Made by a program: the position numbers and the translations under genes
Assembly (NCBI GenBank): GCA_964402055.1
Contig: CAYOAV010000002.1
Location: forward strand, 27,533 to 91,532
Direction of reading: 5' to 3'
Length of the DNA: 64,000 nt
Source of the DNA: UMGS363 sp964402055
GTDB taxonomy: Bacteria > Bacillota > Clostridia > Oscillospirales > Ruminococcaceae
Shown here: one piece after another, positions 8,738 through 16,225 of the stretch
Position numbering within the stretch: the stretch's first letter is position 1
How the letters are laid out: each line of letters opens with the position of its first letter
The notes under the pieces: generated by a model
The model's input: the letters and a program-made list of their open reading frames with translations, nothing else
Database searches by the model: none
Told to the model about the DNA's origin: nothing

Positions 8738-9338
8738 TAATTCGTTAAGCTCCGTTATATACAATGCTATGGTAAGAAAAAACCATGCACTAGTTCTCGG
8801 AACTGCTATTGCACCTGTGATAGTTATTGCTAATACCTTTAAAAATGCGGCTATTTTAGCATTGACCTTTTCAATAATAACCTTTTTTACGGTTTTGCTG
8901 ACATCGATAATTCCGCAAAGATTAGTGTATACAGTAAGGGTAATAATATATATTGCAATAGGTGCGTTGGTGTATGTTCCGACAGCGATAATAATTTCGG
9001 CGTTCTTTTCGCAAAGCATAGAGAATATGGGGATATATTTCTCATTGCTGATAATAAATTCATTTATTATTTTTTATTCTGATGAAGCATATCAGATTGA
9101 AAGCAAGGGTAGAATGTTTCTTGACCTTTTTTTTGGAATATTAGGCTATGACGCTGTTGTTCTTATATTCGGATTAGTAAGGGAAATATTCTCAACAGGT
9201 GAAATAAGCGGTAAGACGATTTCCTTGCCGATTATTTTCAGAGCTTTTGATTATCCGTTCGGAGGATTTATTCTGTTGGGTGTATTCTCTGCACTTTTAA
9301 GAGGCATACTTTTATTAATAAAGAAAATCAGCGGCTGA
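8700..9338 (+). CDS. Divergent RnfE/NqrD-like membrane subunit lacking cluster cysteines
   Basis: A 212-residue protein with about six membrane segments that aligns along its length with RnfE: RKNHALVLGTAIAP against KNNSALVQLLGLCP, and FGLVREIFSTGEISG against LGSLREIIGNGTLF. In RnfE/NqrD two cysteines help hold a [2Fe-2S] cluster within the membrane. Here they are Ala (about residue 38, AIAP) and Ser (about 121, INSF). ATG 8700 and ATG 8721 are both possible starts; the second trims seven residues. The gene overlaps the D-like gene, showing translational coupling. An anchor, transporter or degenerate redox role cannot be told apart from sequence alone. Confidence 0.7.
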   Translation: MKADKIRMNRKNDNSLSSVIYNAMVRKNHALVLGTAIAPVIVIANTFKNAAILALTFSIITFFTVLLTSIIPQRLVYTVRVIIYIAIGALVYVPTAIIISAFFSQSIENMGIYFSLLIINSFIIFYSDEAYQIESKGRMFLDLFFGILGYDAVVLIFGLVREIFSTGEISGKTISLPIIFRAFDYPFGGFILLGVFSALLRGILLLIKKISG

Positions 9339-9378
9339 TAATTTTGATAAAGCTTGTATAAAGGGAGGAGCGAAGGAT

Positions 9379-9978
9379 ATGTCAGAGCTTTTCAGACTTA
9401 TATCTATGGCATTTGTTCTTGTATTTGCGGAAAATACCGTTTTTGCAAGGGCTATGGATACAACAACTCTTTTATCCGTTTCAAGAAACAGAAAAAATGT
9501 CTTTGGTTTCGGAGTTTGTACGCTTTATTTTTCGGTTGTTACAAGCTTTTTTGGATATTTTGCTGATAAATACCTTCTTAATACAGAATCAGAAAGCAAG
9601 CTGATATATCAGCCGTTTGTATATATTGCCTTGATTGCTATTGTGTATATTATTACACTTGTTATTTTATGGAGATTTTTTTATAGGTTATTCCTAAGAT
9701 TAAAAAGATTCATTCATCTTTCGGCTATCAATTGTGCGATACTCGGAGCAATGTTTCTTAACGCAGAGAATTGCTCATATTTGAGAGAATATGTTTTCAG
9801 AGGTATAGGCGTAGGCATTGGTTTTGCTTTTGCCGTTTATGTTACAGCAATAGTCTATGACAGGCTTCATAATAAAGCTGTTCCGTATTGCTTTCGTGGA
9901 TATCCCGTTACTTTGATTTATATCGGCATTTTAAGTATGGCGTTTTATGGACTTGCAGTTACTTCGATTAAGTATTAG
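9379..9978 (+). CDS. Divergent RnfA/NqrE-like membrane subunit
   Basis: A 199-residue protein with six hydrophobic segments, clearly related to RnfA: AINCAILGAMFLN (RnfA has TNCAVLGVALLN) and CFRGYPVTLIYIGILSMAF (RnfA has PFRGNAIALITAGLMSLAF). The second cluster cysteine is kept (about 119). The first is replaced by threonine (about residue 29, in DTTTLLSVS where RnfA has LCPFMGVS). A strong GGGAGGAG box precedes the ATG. With the D- and E-like genes it forms a three-subunit membrane core without the soluble or flavin-bearing partners. It is followed 14 bases later by a glycosidase-like gene. Confidence 0.72.
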   Translation: MSELFRLISMAFVLVFAENTVFARAMDTTTLLSVSRNRKNVFGFGVCTLYFSVVTSFFGYFADKYLLNTESESKLIYQPFVYIALIAIVYIITLVILWRFFYRLFLRLKRFIHLSAINCAILGAMFLNAENCSYLREYVFRGIGVGIGFAFAVYVTAIVYDRLHNKAVPYCFRGYPVTLIYIGILSMAFYGLAVTSIKY

Positions 9979-9992
9979 AAAGGAAGAAGAAA

Positions 9993-11222
9993 ATGTCTAA
10001 AAAGGGCAGAAAGGTTTACCGTACAAATTCATATGAAAAAAAGAAAAGACTGAAAAGGTTTTTTCAGATATTATTGGCTTTAATTGTTATAGCAGGGCTT
10101 GTTTTTGTCGGTTATAGCGTTGGAGAGCCTATCATTGAATATTTAAAAAACGAAAAACAGATTTCAGATGAATATGAGCAGCAGCCTTGGACTCCTGCGG
10201 AGACTACAGAAAATGTTACAACCGTTGCTGAAAAGGAAGAAAATACAGTTAATTCATCCACAGAACAATCGTCAGAAGCAGTTACCGAGGAAGTGACAAT
10301 TTCAGATGGTCTTACAGCCTTTGTTTTCCCCGAGGACGCTCTTGCAAATCCTTCACAGCTTGCTGTCCTGGTTGAAAATGCAAAATCAGATGGATATAAC
10401 GCTGTTTCCGTAACATTTAAAGCAAAGGGCGGAAAGATTTATTATAAAACAAAATCAACAATGGCTACTCTCGATGAAAATGCTGTTGTCGGTGTCATTC
10501 CGATTGAACAGGTCGTATCGATAATTAAAAACAGCGGCTTGAAAATGATAGGAGAAATCAATATTCTTGAAGATAATAACAGATACGGAGAATATCGTAA
10601 AGGTTCGTATCATATGCTTGACGGATCAACCTGGCTTGATTCAGCAGCTTCTTCAGGAGGAAAACCATGGCTTTCTCCTTTTGAAAATGATACTAAGGAA
10701 TATGTAAAATTCCTCGTTGATGAAATAGCTAACGCAGGCTTTGATTATATTACAATAAGCGGATTGAAATTCCCAGATTTCTACACATCAGATTTAAATT
10801 ATATAGGCGATTCTGTAAAATCGTCAGACAGATACAAGGCACTTGTTGAGCTTGTAGACATTGCGGAACAAGCTGCGGCTAATTATGGCACAAATGTTTT
10901 TATCAAGGTTGACGCTTCTGATGTTATTTACGATAAATGCGAATTTTTTAAAGCTAATACGATAAAGGATAAGACAGTTTTGATAAACTATGAACCTTCA
11001 AAAATAATCGACAGAGTGGTGTATAAAAATAACGAAATATCCTTTAATGAGCTTAATAGTGCTGTTAAATTCAAAACGGTTTTTGAAATAATAAATGATA
11101 AATGTGGAAATGAAGCTGTTATAATTCCGCTGATATCTGAAAATGGATTAGGTCATGCAGAATATGACGCTCTTGTTTCAGAGCTTATTAATGAAGGCTT
11201 TACTTCATATTCAGTTAAATAG
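9993..11222 (+). CDS. Membrane-anchored putative glycoside hydrolase-like protein
   Basis: A 409-residue protein with a basic N-terminus, one membrane segment (about residues 24-45), a Ser/Thr/Glu-rich linker (about 60-105), and a folded domain outside the membrane. That domain has the repeating strand-helix pattern of a TIM barrel (YNAVSVTFKAKGGKIYY, GLKMIGEINI, FDYITISGLKFPDF, TNVFIKVDASDV), as in DUF4015-type putative glycosidases. No catalytic acid pair can be assigned with confidence. It is last in the rpe/Rnf-like operon. A role at the cell wall is plausible but is inference only. Confidence 0.55.
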   Translation: MSKKGRKVYRTNSYEKKKRLKRFFQILLALIVIAGLVFVGYSVGEPIIEYLKNEKQISDEYEQQPWTPAETTENVTTVAEKEENTVNSSTEQSSEAVTEEVTISDGLTAFVFPEDALANPSQLAVLVENAKSDGYNAVSVTFKAKGGKIYYKTKSTMATLDENAVVGVIPIEQVVSIIKNSGLKMIGEINILEDNNRYGEYRKGSYHMLDGSTWLDSAASSGGKPWLSPFENDTKEYVKFLVDEIANAGFDYITISGLKFPDFYTSDLNYIGDSVKSSDRYKALVELVDIAEQAAANYGTNVFIKVDASDVIYDKCEFFKANTIKDKTVLINYEPSKIIDRVVYKNNEISFNELNSAVKFKTVFEIINDKCGNEAVIIPLISENGLGHAEYDALVSELINEGFTSYSVK

Positions 11223-11230
11223 TGCGTACT

Positions 11231-11257
11231 CAATAGTTGCCCTTCGGACAGTTATTG
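11231..11257 (+). repeat. Hairpin containing a TTCG loop
   Basis: CAATAGTTG pairs with CAGTTATTG (two G-U pairs) around CCCTTCGGA, a probable C(UUCG)G tetraloop. The ten bases GTACTCAATA (11226-11235) recur inverted at 16169-16178. Confidence 0.5.
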
Positions 11258-11261
11258 GCTG

Positions 11262-11299
11262 AAAATCCTGTTGCTTATTTGGGCAACAGGATTTTTGAT
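11262..11299 (+). terminator. Rho-independent terminator after the Rnf-like operon
   Basis: AAAATCCTGTTGC (11262-11274) pairs with GCAACAGGATTTT (11283-11295), with a short loop and a short T tail. Confidence 0.85.
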
Positions 11300-11345
11300 G
11301 ATAATATGCTGAGCTTGATAATAACTTGCTTTAAAAGGAGATCTT

Positions 11346-13934
11346 ATGAAAAGGCTTGTAATAGGTATGACGGCACATGTCGATTCGGGAAAAACAACTC
11401 TTTCCGAAGCTTTGCTCTATTGTTCGGGAACAATTCGAAAGCTTGGTAGGGTTGATAAGCGTAACACGTTTCTTGATACACATATAATTGAAAAGGAACG
11501 TGGAATAACTGTTTTTTCAAAGCAGGCGGTTATGTCATATAATGGAAATGAGTATTATCTGCTTGATACACCAGGTCATACGGATTTTTCTGCAGAAACG
11601 GAAAGAACATTTAGCGTGCTTGATTATGCTATTCTTGTTATAAGCGGTATTGACAGTGTTCAAAGTCATACAGAAACGCTTTGGAAGCTTTTACGCAGTT
11701 ATCATATACCGACTTTTATTTTTGTGAATAAAATGGATATATCTTCTCTTGATAAAAGCTATTTGCTTGCCGATATGCGAAAACGATTATCCCAGAATAT
11801 AGTAGACTTTACAGCTTCCAAAGGTGAGATTTATGATAATCTCGCACTTTTGAGCGAAAATATGATGAATGAATTTCTTGAAAATGAAAATATTTCATAT
11901 GATACTATTTCCAAGGAAATATCAGATGGTACAGTTTTTCCGTGCTTTTTTGGTTCGGCACTTAAGCTTGACGAGATTGATAATTTCTTGTCAGCAATAG
12001 ATCTTTACACACGTTCACCGAATTATAAGGATGGTTTCGGAGCAAAGATTTATAAAATAACAACAGATGGAACAACACGTCTTACTCATATGAAAATCAC
12101 AGGAGGTAGCATTAAAGTAAAAACAGCCTTCGGCGATGATGATAAAATTAACCAGATAAGAATTTATTCTGGCTTGAAGTATAATATAGTGGAAGAGGCT
12201 TTTGCAGGCTCTCTTTGTACCGTTACAGGTCTTTCAGCTACAGCGTCAGGTATGGGGCTGGGCTTTGAGAGTGACGTTCATTCACCCTTGCTTATGCCTG
12301 TGCTTTCTTATACCGTAATTCTTCCAAAGGAAACAGACGCTCACACAGCCCTTGGAATGCTTCGCAAGCTTGAAGAGGAAGATCCACAGCTTCATATATC
12401 ATGGAATGAACAATTGAGAGAAATATACGTCCAGCTTATGGGTGAAATTCAGCTTGAGGTTCTGAAAAAGCTTGTAAATGATAGATTTGGCATTGATATT
12501 TCATTCGGTAGTGGAAGCATTGCATATAAAGAAACAATTGCTAAGCCAGTTGTTGGAATGGGACATTATGAGCCGCTCAGACATTATGCGGAGGTTCAGC
12601 TGCTTATGGAGCCTCTCGAACAGGGGAGTGGTCTTGTTTTTGAAACTGATTGCAGTGAGGATATACTTGCAGGAAACTGGCAAAGGCTTATTCTTACGCA
12701 TTTGCAGGAAAAAACACATATTGGAGTCCTTACGGGTTCGCCGATAACGGATATGAAAATTACTCTTGTTATGGGTAAGGCTCATCTTAAGCATACAGAG
12801 GGAGGCGATTTCCGTCAGGCTACTTATCGTGCTGTAAGAATGGGACTTATGAGTACAAAAAGCATTCTTCTTGAACCATACTACAGCTTCAGACTTGAAA
12901 TACCATCTGCAAGTATTGGCAGAGCCTTGAACGATCTGCAGCAAATGGGAGCGGATTTTTCTTTACCTGATATTATCAATGATACAGCGGTTGTTGAGGG
13001 TAGTGCCGCTGTAAGACTTATGAATGAATATCATCGTGATGTTGCAGGTTATACAGGTGGAAAGGGAAGACTTTTATGTACCGTAAAAGGATATTTCCCT
13101 TGTAAGGAAAGTGAAAAGGTTATTGAAGATAAAGGGTATTGTGCAGAAGCTGATACAGATAATCCTGCTGATAGTATTTTTTGCTCTCATGGTGCAGGTT
13201 ATAACGTAAATTGGCGTGATGTTCCAGAGTATATCCATACAGAAAGCGGCATAAGCTTCGGAGATGAGGACAAAAAAAGCAATGAAACCTTTAATCAAAA
13301 AGTAAATAAAACGGCAACCGATGAAGAACTAATGGAGATTTTTGAGCGAACCTATGGGAAAATAAACCGTGAGCCAAGAGCCGCTGTAAGGCGTGTAGAT
13401 AAGCCCGATTATTCTAAGTATAAAACTAAGCCGCTGCCTTCTGGACCAGGGTATCTGCTTGTAGACGGCTATAATATCATTTTTGCGTGGGATGAGCTAA
13501 AAAAGCTTGCAAATGACAGTCTTGATCTTGCAAGGGCGAGGCTGATCGATATAATGTGCAACTATCAGGCATATAAAAAATGCAGTCTTATACTTGTTTT
13601 TGACGCATATAAGGTTAAAGGAAATTATCGTGAGGTAGAAAAAATTGGAGGGATATCTGTCGTTTATACGAAAGAGGCAGAAACTGCGGATATGTACATA
13701 GAACGTGCCACACATGAGCTTGCCAAGGATCATAGGGTCAGGGTTGCAACATCTGATGGTGCGGAGCAGATAATCATTCTCGGCAGTGGAGCTTATAGAA
13801 TTTCAGCTTCTGAATTTTTAGAGGAGGTGAAGATTGTTGAAAATGAGATAAGAAAGCTTGCAGAAAATCTTCCAAAGGTAAAAAACACGAAAAGAATCAT
13901 AAACAAATCTGATGAGGTGAAAAATGAAAAATAA
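11346..13934 (+). CDS. TetM/EF-G-like translational GTPase fused to a NYN (Rae1/YacP-like) nuclease domain
   Basis: An 862-residue fusion. The first part (about 1-640) is a ribosome-binding GTPase of the TetM/TetO/EF-G type: P-loop AHVDSGKTT, RGIT switch, DTPGHTDF, NKMD, followed by EF-G-like domains. After a linker with the stretch FCSHGAGYNVNW, residues about 695-850 form a NYN/PIN-like domain with the expected acidic residues (LLVDGYNIIFAW, VFDAYKVKG, EAETADMYIE, VATSDGAEQ). This domain resembles Rae1 (YacP), which cleaves mRNA in the ribosomal A site. The fusion suggests a factor that enters a ribosome and cuts mRNA. True tetracycline-resistance proteins lack this tail, so a resistance label should not be assumed. 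AAAGGAG sets the start. Confidence 0.85.
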   Translation: MKRLVIGMTAHVDSGKTTLSEALLYCSGTIRKLGRVDKRNTFLDTHIIEKERGITVFSKQAVMSYNGNEYYLLDTPGHTDFSAETERTFSVLDYAILVISGIDSVQSHTETLWKLLRSYHIPTFIFVNKMDISSLDKSYLLADMRKRLSQNIVDFTASKGEIYDNLALLSENMMNEFLENENISYDTISKEISDGTVFPCFFGSALKLDEIDNFLSAIDLYTRSPNYKDGFGAKIYKITTDGTTRLTHMKITGGSIKVKTAFGDDDKINQIRIYSGLKYNIVEEAFAGSLCTVTGLSATASGMGLGFESDVHSPLLMPVLSYTVILPKETDAHTALGMLRKLEEEDPQLHISWNEQLREIYVQLMGEIQLEVLKKLVNDRFGIDISFGSGSIAYKETIAKPVVGMGHYEPLRHYAEVQLLMEPLEQGSGLVFETDCSEDILAGNWQRLILTHLQEKTHIGVLTGSPITDMKITLVMGKAHLKHTEGGDFRQATYRAVRMGLMSTKSILLEPYYSFRLEIPSASIGRALNDLQQMGADFSLPDIINDTAVVEGSAAVRLMNEYHRDVAGYTGGKGRLLCTVKGYFPCKESEKVIEDKGYCAEADTDNPADSIFCSHGAGYNVNWRDVPEYIHTESGISFGDEDKKSNETFNQKVNKTATDEELMEIFERTYGKINREPRAAVRRVDKPDYSKYKTKPLPSGPGYLLVDGYNIIFAWDELKKLANDSLDLARARLIDIMCNYQAYKKCSLILVFDAYKVKGNYREVEKIGGISVVYTKEAETADMYIERATHELAKDHRVRVATSDGAEQIIILGSGAYRISASEFLEEVKIVENEIRKLAENLPKVKNTKRIINKSDEVKNEK

Positions 13935-14889
13935 GTCTATTATTATTACAGGAGGAGCCGGTTTTATCGGCTCCCATTTTATACGGTATATTATGAAAAA
14001 ATATCCGAATTATCGTGTTATCTGCGTTGACAAGCTGACATATGCTGGAAATATTGATTTTCTTAAAAAAGCAGAGAGAGAACCAGGCTTTAGATTTGTT
14101 AATGCCGATATATGCGATAAAAAAGCGATTTTCAGGCTTTTTGAAGAAGAAAACCCGAATATTGTAGTTAATTTTGCGGCAGAAAGTCATGTTGATAGGT
14201 CAATTAACGATCCGAGCGTATTTTTGCAAACGAATGTTATAGGAACTGCGGTGCTTCTTGATGCATGCAGGAAATATGGTATGGTTCGTTTTCATCAGAT
14301 TTCGACTGATGAGGTTTACGGTGAATTGCCGCTTGAACGTTCGGATATGCTTTTTACAGAGGATATGAAGCTTTCCCCGAGCAGTCCATACAGTTGTTCA
14401 AAAGCGTCAGCGGATATGCTTGTGCTTTCCTATGCAAAAACCTATAGTTTACCTGTTACAATAAGCAGATGTTCAAATAATTATGGGGAGCGGCAATTCC
14501 CAGAAAAGTTAATACCTCTTATGGCAAATAAAGCAATGAGAAATGAACCAATGCCAATATATGGCGATGGGAAAAATGTGCGTGATTGGATATATGTTGA
14601 AGATCATTGCTCAGCAGTTGATATGATAATACATAATGGCAGGTTAGGTGAGATATACAATATCGGAGGAGGGAACGAGCTTTGCAATATTGATATTGTA
14701 AGGCATATTTTAAAGTATTTTGGCAGACAGGAGCAGCTTATTACCTTTGTTGAGGACAGATTGGGTCACGACAGGCGATATGCGGTTAATACTGATAAAA
14801 TCAGAAATGAGCTTGACTGGCGGCCTAAAACTGATTTTGAATATGGTCTTAGAAAAACGCTTAAATGGTATAGTATAAATAGAAAGTAA
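13924..14889 (+). CDS. rfbB: dTDP-glucose 4,6-dehydratase
   Basis: A 321-residue extended short-chain dehydrogenase. It has the NAD-binding GGAGFIGSHF, then STDEVYGELP, the catalytic SPYSCSKASADML (YxxxK), and SNNYGERQFPEKLIP. It turns dTDP-glucose into dTDP-4-keto-6-deoxyglucose, the entry to dTDP-rhamnose and related sugars. The start overlaps the end of the GTPase-nuclease gene by 11 bases, with GAGGTG just upstream. The companion genes rfbA, rfbC and rfbD are not in the window, so the specific sugar cannot be named. Related NAD-dependent epimerases are possible, but the STDEVYG block favours this enzyme. Confidence 0.88.
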   Translation: MKNKSIIITGGAGFIGSHFIRYIMKKYPNYRVICVDKLTYAGNIDFLKKAEREPGFRFVNADICDKKAIFRLFEEENPNIVVNFAAESHVDRSINDPSVFLQTNVIGTAVLLDACRKYGMVRFHQISTDEVYGELPLERSDMLFTEDMKLSPSSPYSCSKASADMLVLSYAKTYSLPVTISRCSNNYGERQFPEKLIPLMANKAMRNEPMPIYGDGKNVRDWIYVEDHCSAVDMIIHNGRLGEIYNIGGGNELCNIDIVRHILKYFGRQEQLITFVEDRLGHDRRYAVNTDKIRNELDWRPKTDFEYGLRKTLKWYSINRK

Positions 14890-14901
14890 GAGGTATATAA
14901 T

Positions 14902-15468
14902 ATGAAAAAACAGATAAGTGCATTGGAAATTTCCAAAAATGCGATTTCGAGAATTGTAAAACAGGGTGATATTTGCATTGACGCAACGGCAGGACGAGGC
15001 TTTGATACAGCTTTTCTATGCGATTTGGTTGGAGCCAGAGGAAAGGTTATAGCCTTTGATATACAGCAGAGTGCTATCAAAAGCACCTCGGAGTTGCTTT
15101 CGGAGAAGGGCTTGTCAGATCGAGCAGAGTTAATTCTCGGCAGTCATACGGATATTGATAAATATGCAGAGCCTGAAAGCGTTTCTTGCATAACATTTAA
15201 TTTTGGTTGGTTACCAGGAGGAGATCATAATGTGCATACTGTAAAAAGCTCAAGCTTAGAGGCAGTAAAAAAATCACTTTCACTTATTAAAGATGGAGGT
15301 CTTATTTCTATGATTATTTATTATGGCAGGGAAAATGGTTTTGAAGAAAGAGATGCTTTGCTTCAATATGTTAAGTCGATAGACAGCACAAAATATACAG
15401 TTATTACGGTTGATTTTTCGAATAGAATCAATTGTTATCCTATACCTGTGTTTATCTATAAAGGATGA
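14902..15468 (+). CDS. mnmM: MnmM (YtqB)-like tRNA methyltransferase
   Basis: A 188-residue class I SAM-dependent methyltransferase. The SAM site is CIDATAGRGFDTAFLCDLVG, followed by KVIAFDIQ. The block TFNFGWLPGGDHNVHT is diagnostic of the YtqB family, which in Gram-positives completes 5-methylaminomethyl-2-thiouridine at tRNA position 34 (MnmM). Length fits the family. It lies 12 bases after the dTDP-glucose dehydratase, with an AGAGGT box. The family assignment is strong; the tRNA activity is taken from characterised relatives. Confidence 0.85.
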   Translation: MKKQISALEISKNAISRIVKQGDICIDATAGRGFDTAFLCDLVGARGKVIAFDIQQSAIKSTSELLSEKGLSDRAELILGSHTDIDKYAEPESVSCITFNFGWLPGGDHNVHTVKSSSLEAVKKSLSLIKDGGLISMIIYYGRENGFEERDALLQYVKSIDSTKYTVITVDFSNRINCYPIPVFIYKG

Positions 15469-15719
15469 AATGGGCGTTTATGACTATGACGTGTATAATT
15501 AAAGGTCGAAAATGACGGTATAGCTTAAAAAAATAGCGGCTGTAGTCATATAAAGTGTATTAATGCTGTTTTATATGTTTTTATGAGATAATTTTTATAG
15601 AGATTAGTAGATTAAAGAATTCTGTTTTATTGAGATTTTGAGATTAGAGAAAATTCAAGGATTTTTATGATTGAAAAATAATTGAGAGAAGATAATTCAT
15701 GTATATGGAGGTAAAAATT

Positions 15720-16049
15720 ATGGCGCTTCGTATTCGAACTATGCGAGAGGATAAAGATCTCACGCAGAAAAATCTTGCCAATTATCTTGGTTGTACACAG
15801 CAGACGTATTCGAGGTACGAAACAGGAGAGCTTGAGCCTTCATTAACGGTTTTAATTAAGCTTGGTGTTTTTTATAATGCGAGTATCGATTATATAATTG
15901 GACTTACTGACGATAGACTCCAGAATTGGAGTACTGCTGCTCTTGAAAATAATAATGCATATGAACTTGAAAGAAAACGTGATATTGAACTTAGTATGCC
16001 TAAAGCTAAAAGGGGAAGAAAACCAAAGAATCCTGTTGATGATAAATAA
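15720..16049 (+). CDS. XRE-family regulator with a basic C-terminal tail
   Basis: A 109-residue protein with an N-terminal helix-turn-helix (about residues 1-62; DLTQKNLANYLGCTQQTYSR is the recognition region). A linker follows, then a basic tail KAKRGRKPKNP, similar to an AT-hook. The start is ATG 15720 because GGAGG at 15706-15710 lies just before it; an in-frame ATG at 15699 has no such box. It stands alone behind a 250-base intergenic region and has its own terminator. Targets cannot be inferred. Confidence 0.85.
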   Translation: MALRIRTMREDKDLTQKNLANYLGCTQQTYSRYETGELEPSLTVLIKLGVFYNASIDYIIGLTDDRLQNWSTAALENNNAYELERKRDIELSMPKAKRGRKPKNPVDDK

Positions 16050-16051
16050 TA

Positions 16052-16087
16052 AAAAATGGCTGAATTGAATCATCAGCCATTTTTTTA
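16052..16087 (+). terminator. Terminator of the XRE regulator gene
   Basis: AAAAATGGCTGA (16052-16063) pairs with TCAGCCATTTTT (16073-16084), followed by T residues. Confidence 0.88.
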
Positions 16088-16100
16088 TTTAATGTCTGCT

Positions 16101-16155
16101 CAACAACCGAAAAAGTGCGTAGAAGCTTTGCTTCGGAGTACTTTTTCGGTTGTTG
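16101..16155. repeat. Large near-perfect palindrome
   Basis: A perfect 16-bp stem, CAACAACCGAAAAAGT (16101-16116) with ACTTTTTCGGTTGTTG (16140-16155). A 5-base internal loop follows, then a 5-bp GAAGC/GCTTC top stem and a TTT loop. It lies between the convergent XRE and glyS terminators. Shortly after, TATTGAGTAC (16169-16178) is the inverse of GTACTCAATA at 11226-11235. It could be an intergenic repeat element. Confidence 0.7.
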
Positions 16156-16184
16156 GGTGCAAGGCAGTTATTGAGTACATAAAA

Positions 16185-16218
16185 AAATCGCCGACCTGAA
16201 AGCCGACGATATTTTTTT
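16185..16218 (-). terminator. Terminator of glyS
   Basis: On the minus strand ATCGTCGGC and GTCGGCGAT pair (with G-U pairs) around TTTCAG, then a run of T residues. The plus strand also reads into T residues, so it may work both ways. Confidence 0.8.
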
Positions 16219-16225
16219 ATTCATT

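Noticed and set aside
12501..12944. 147-codon open frame opposite the GTPase-nuclease gene
   Set aside because: Shadow of a conserved coding region; no promoter or ribosome binding site.
11346..13934. Tetracycline resistance determinant
   Set aside because: GTPase similarity alone does not show resistance; the fused NYN domain and housekeeping context point to another role.
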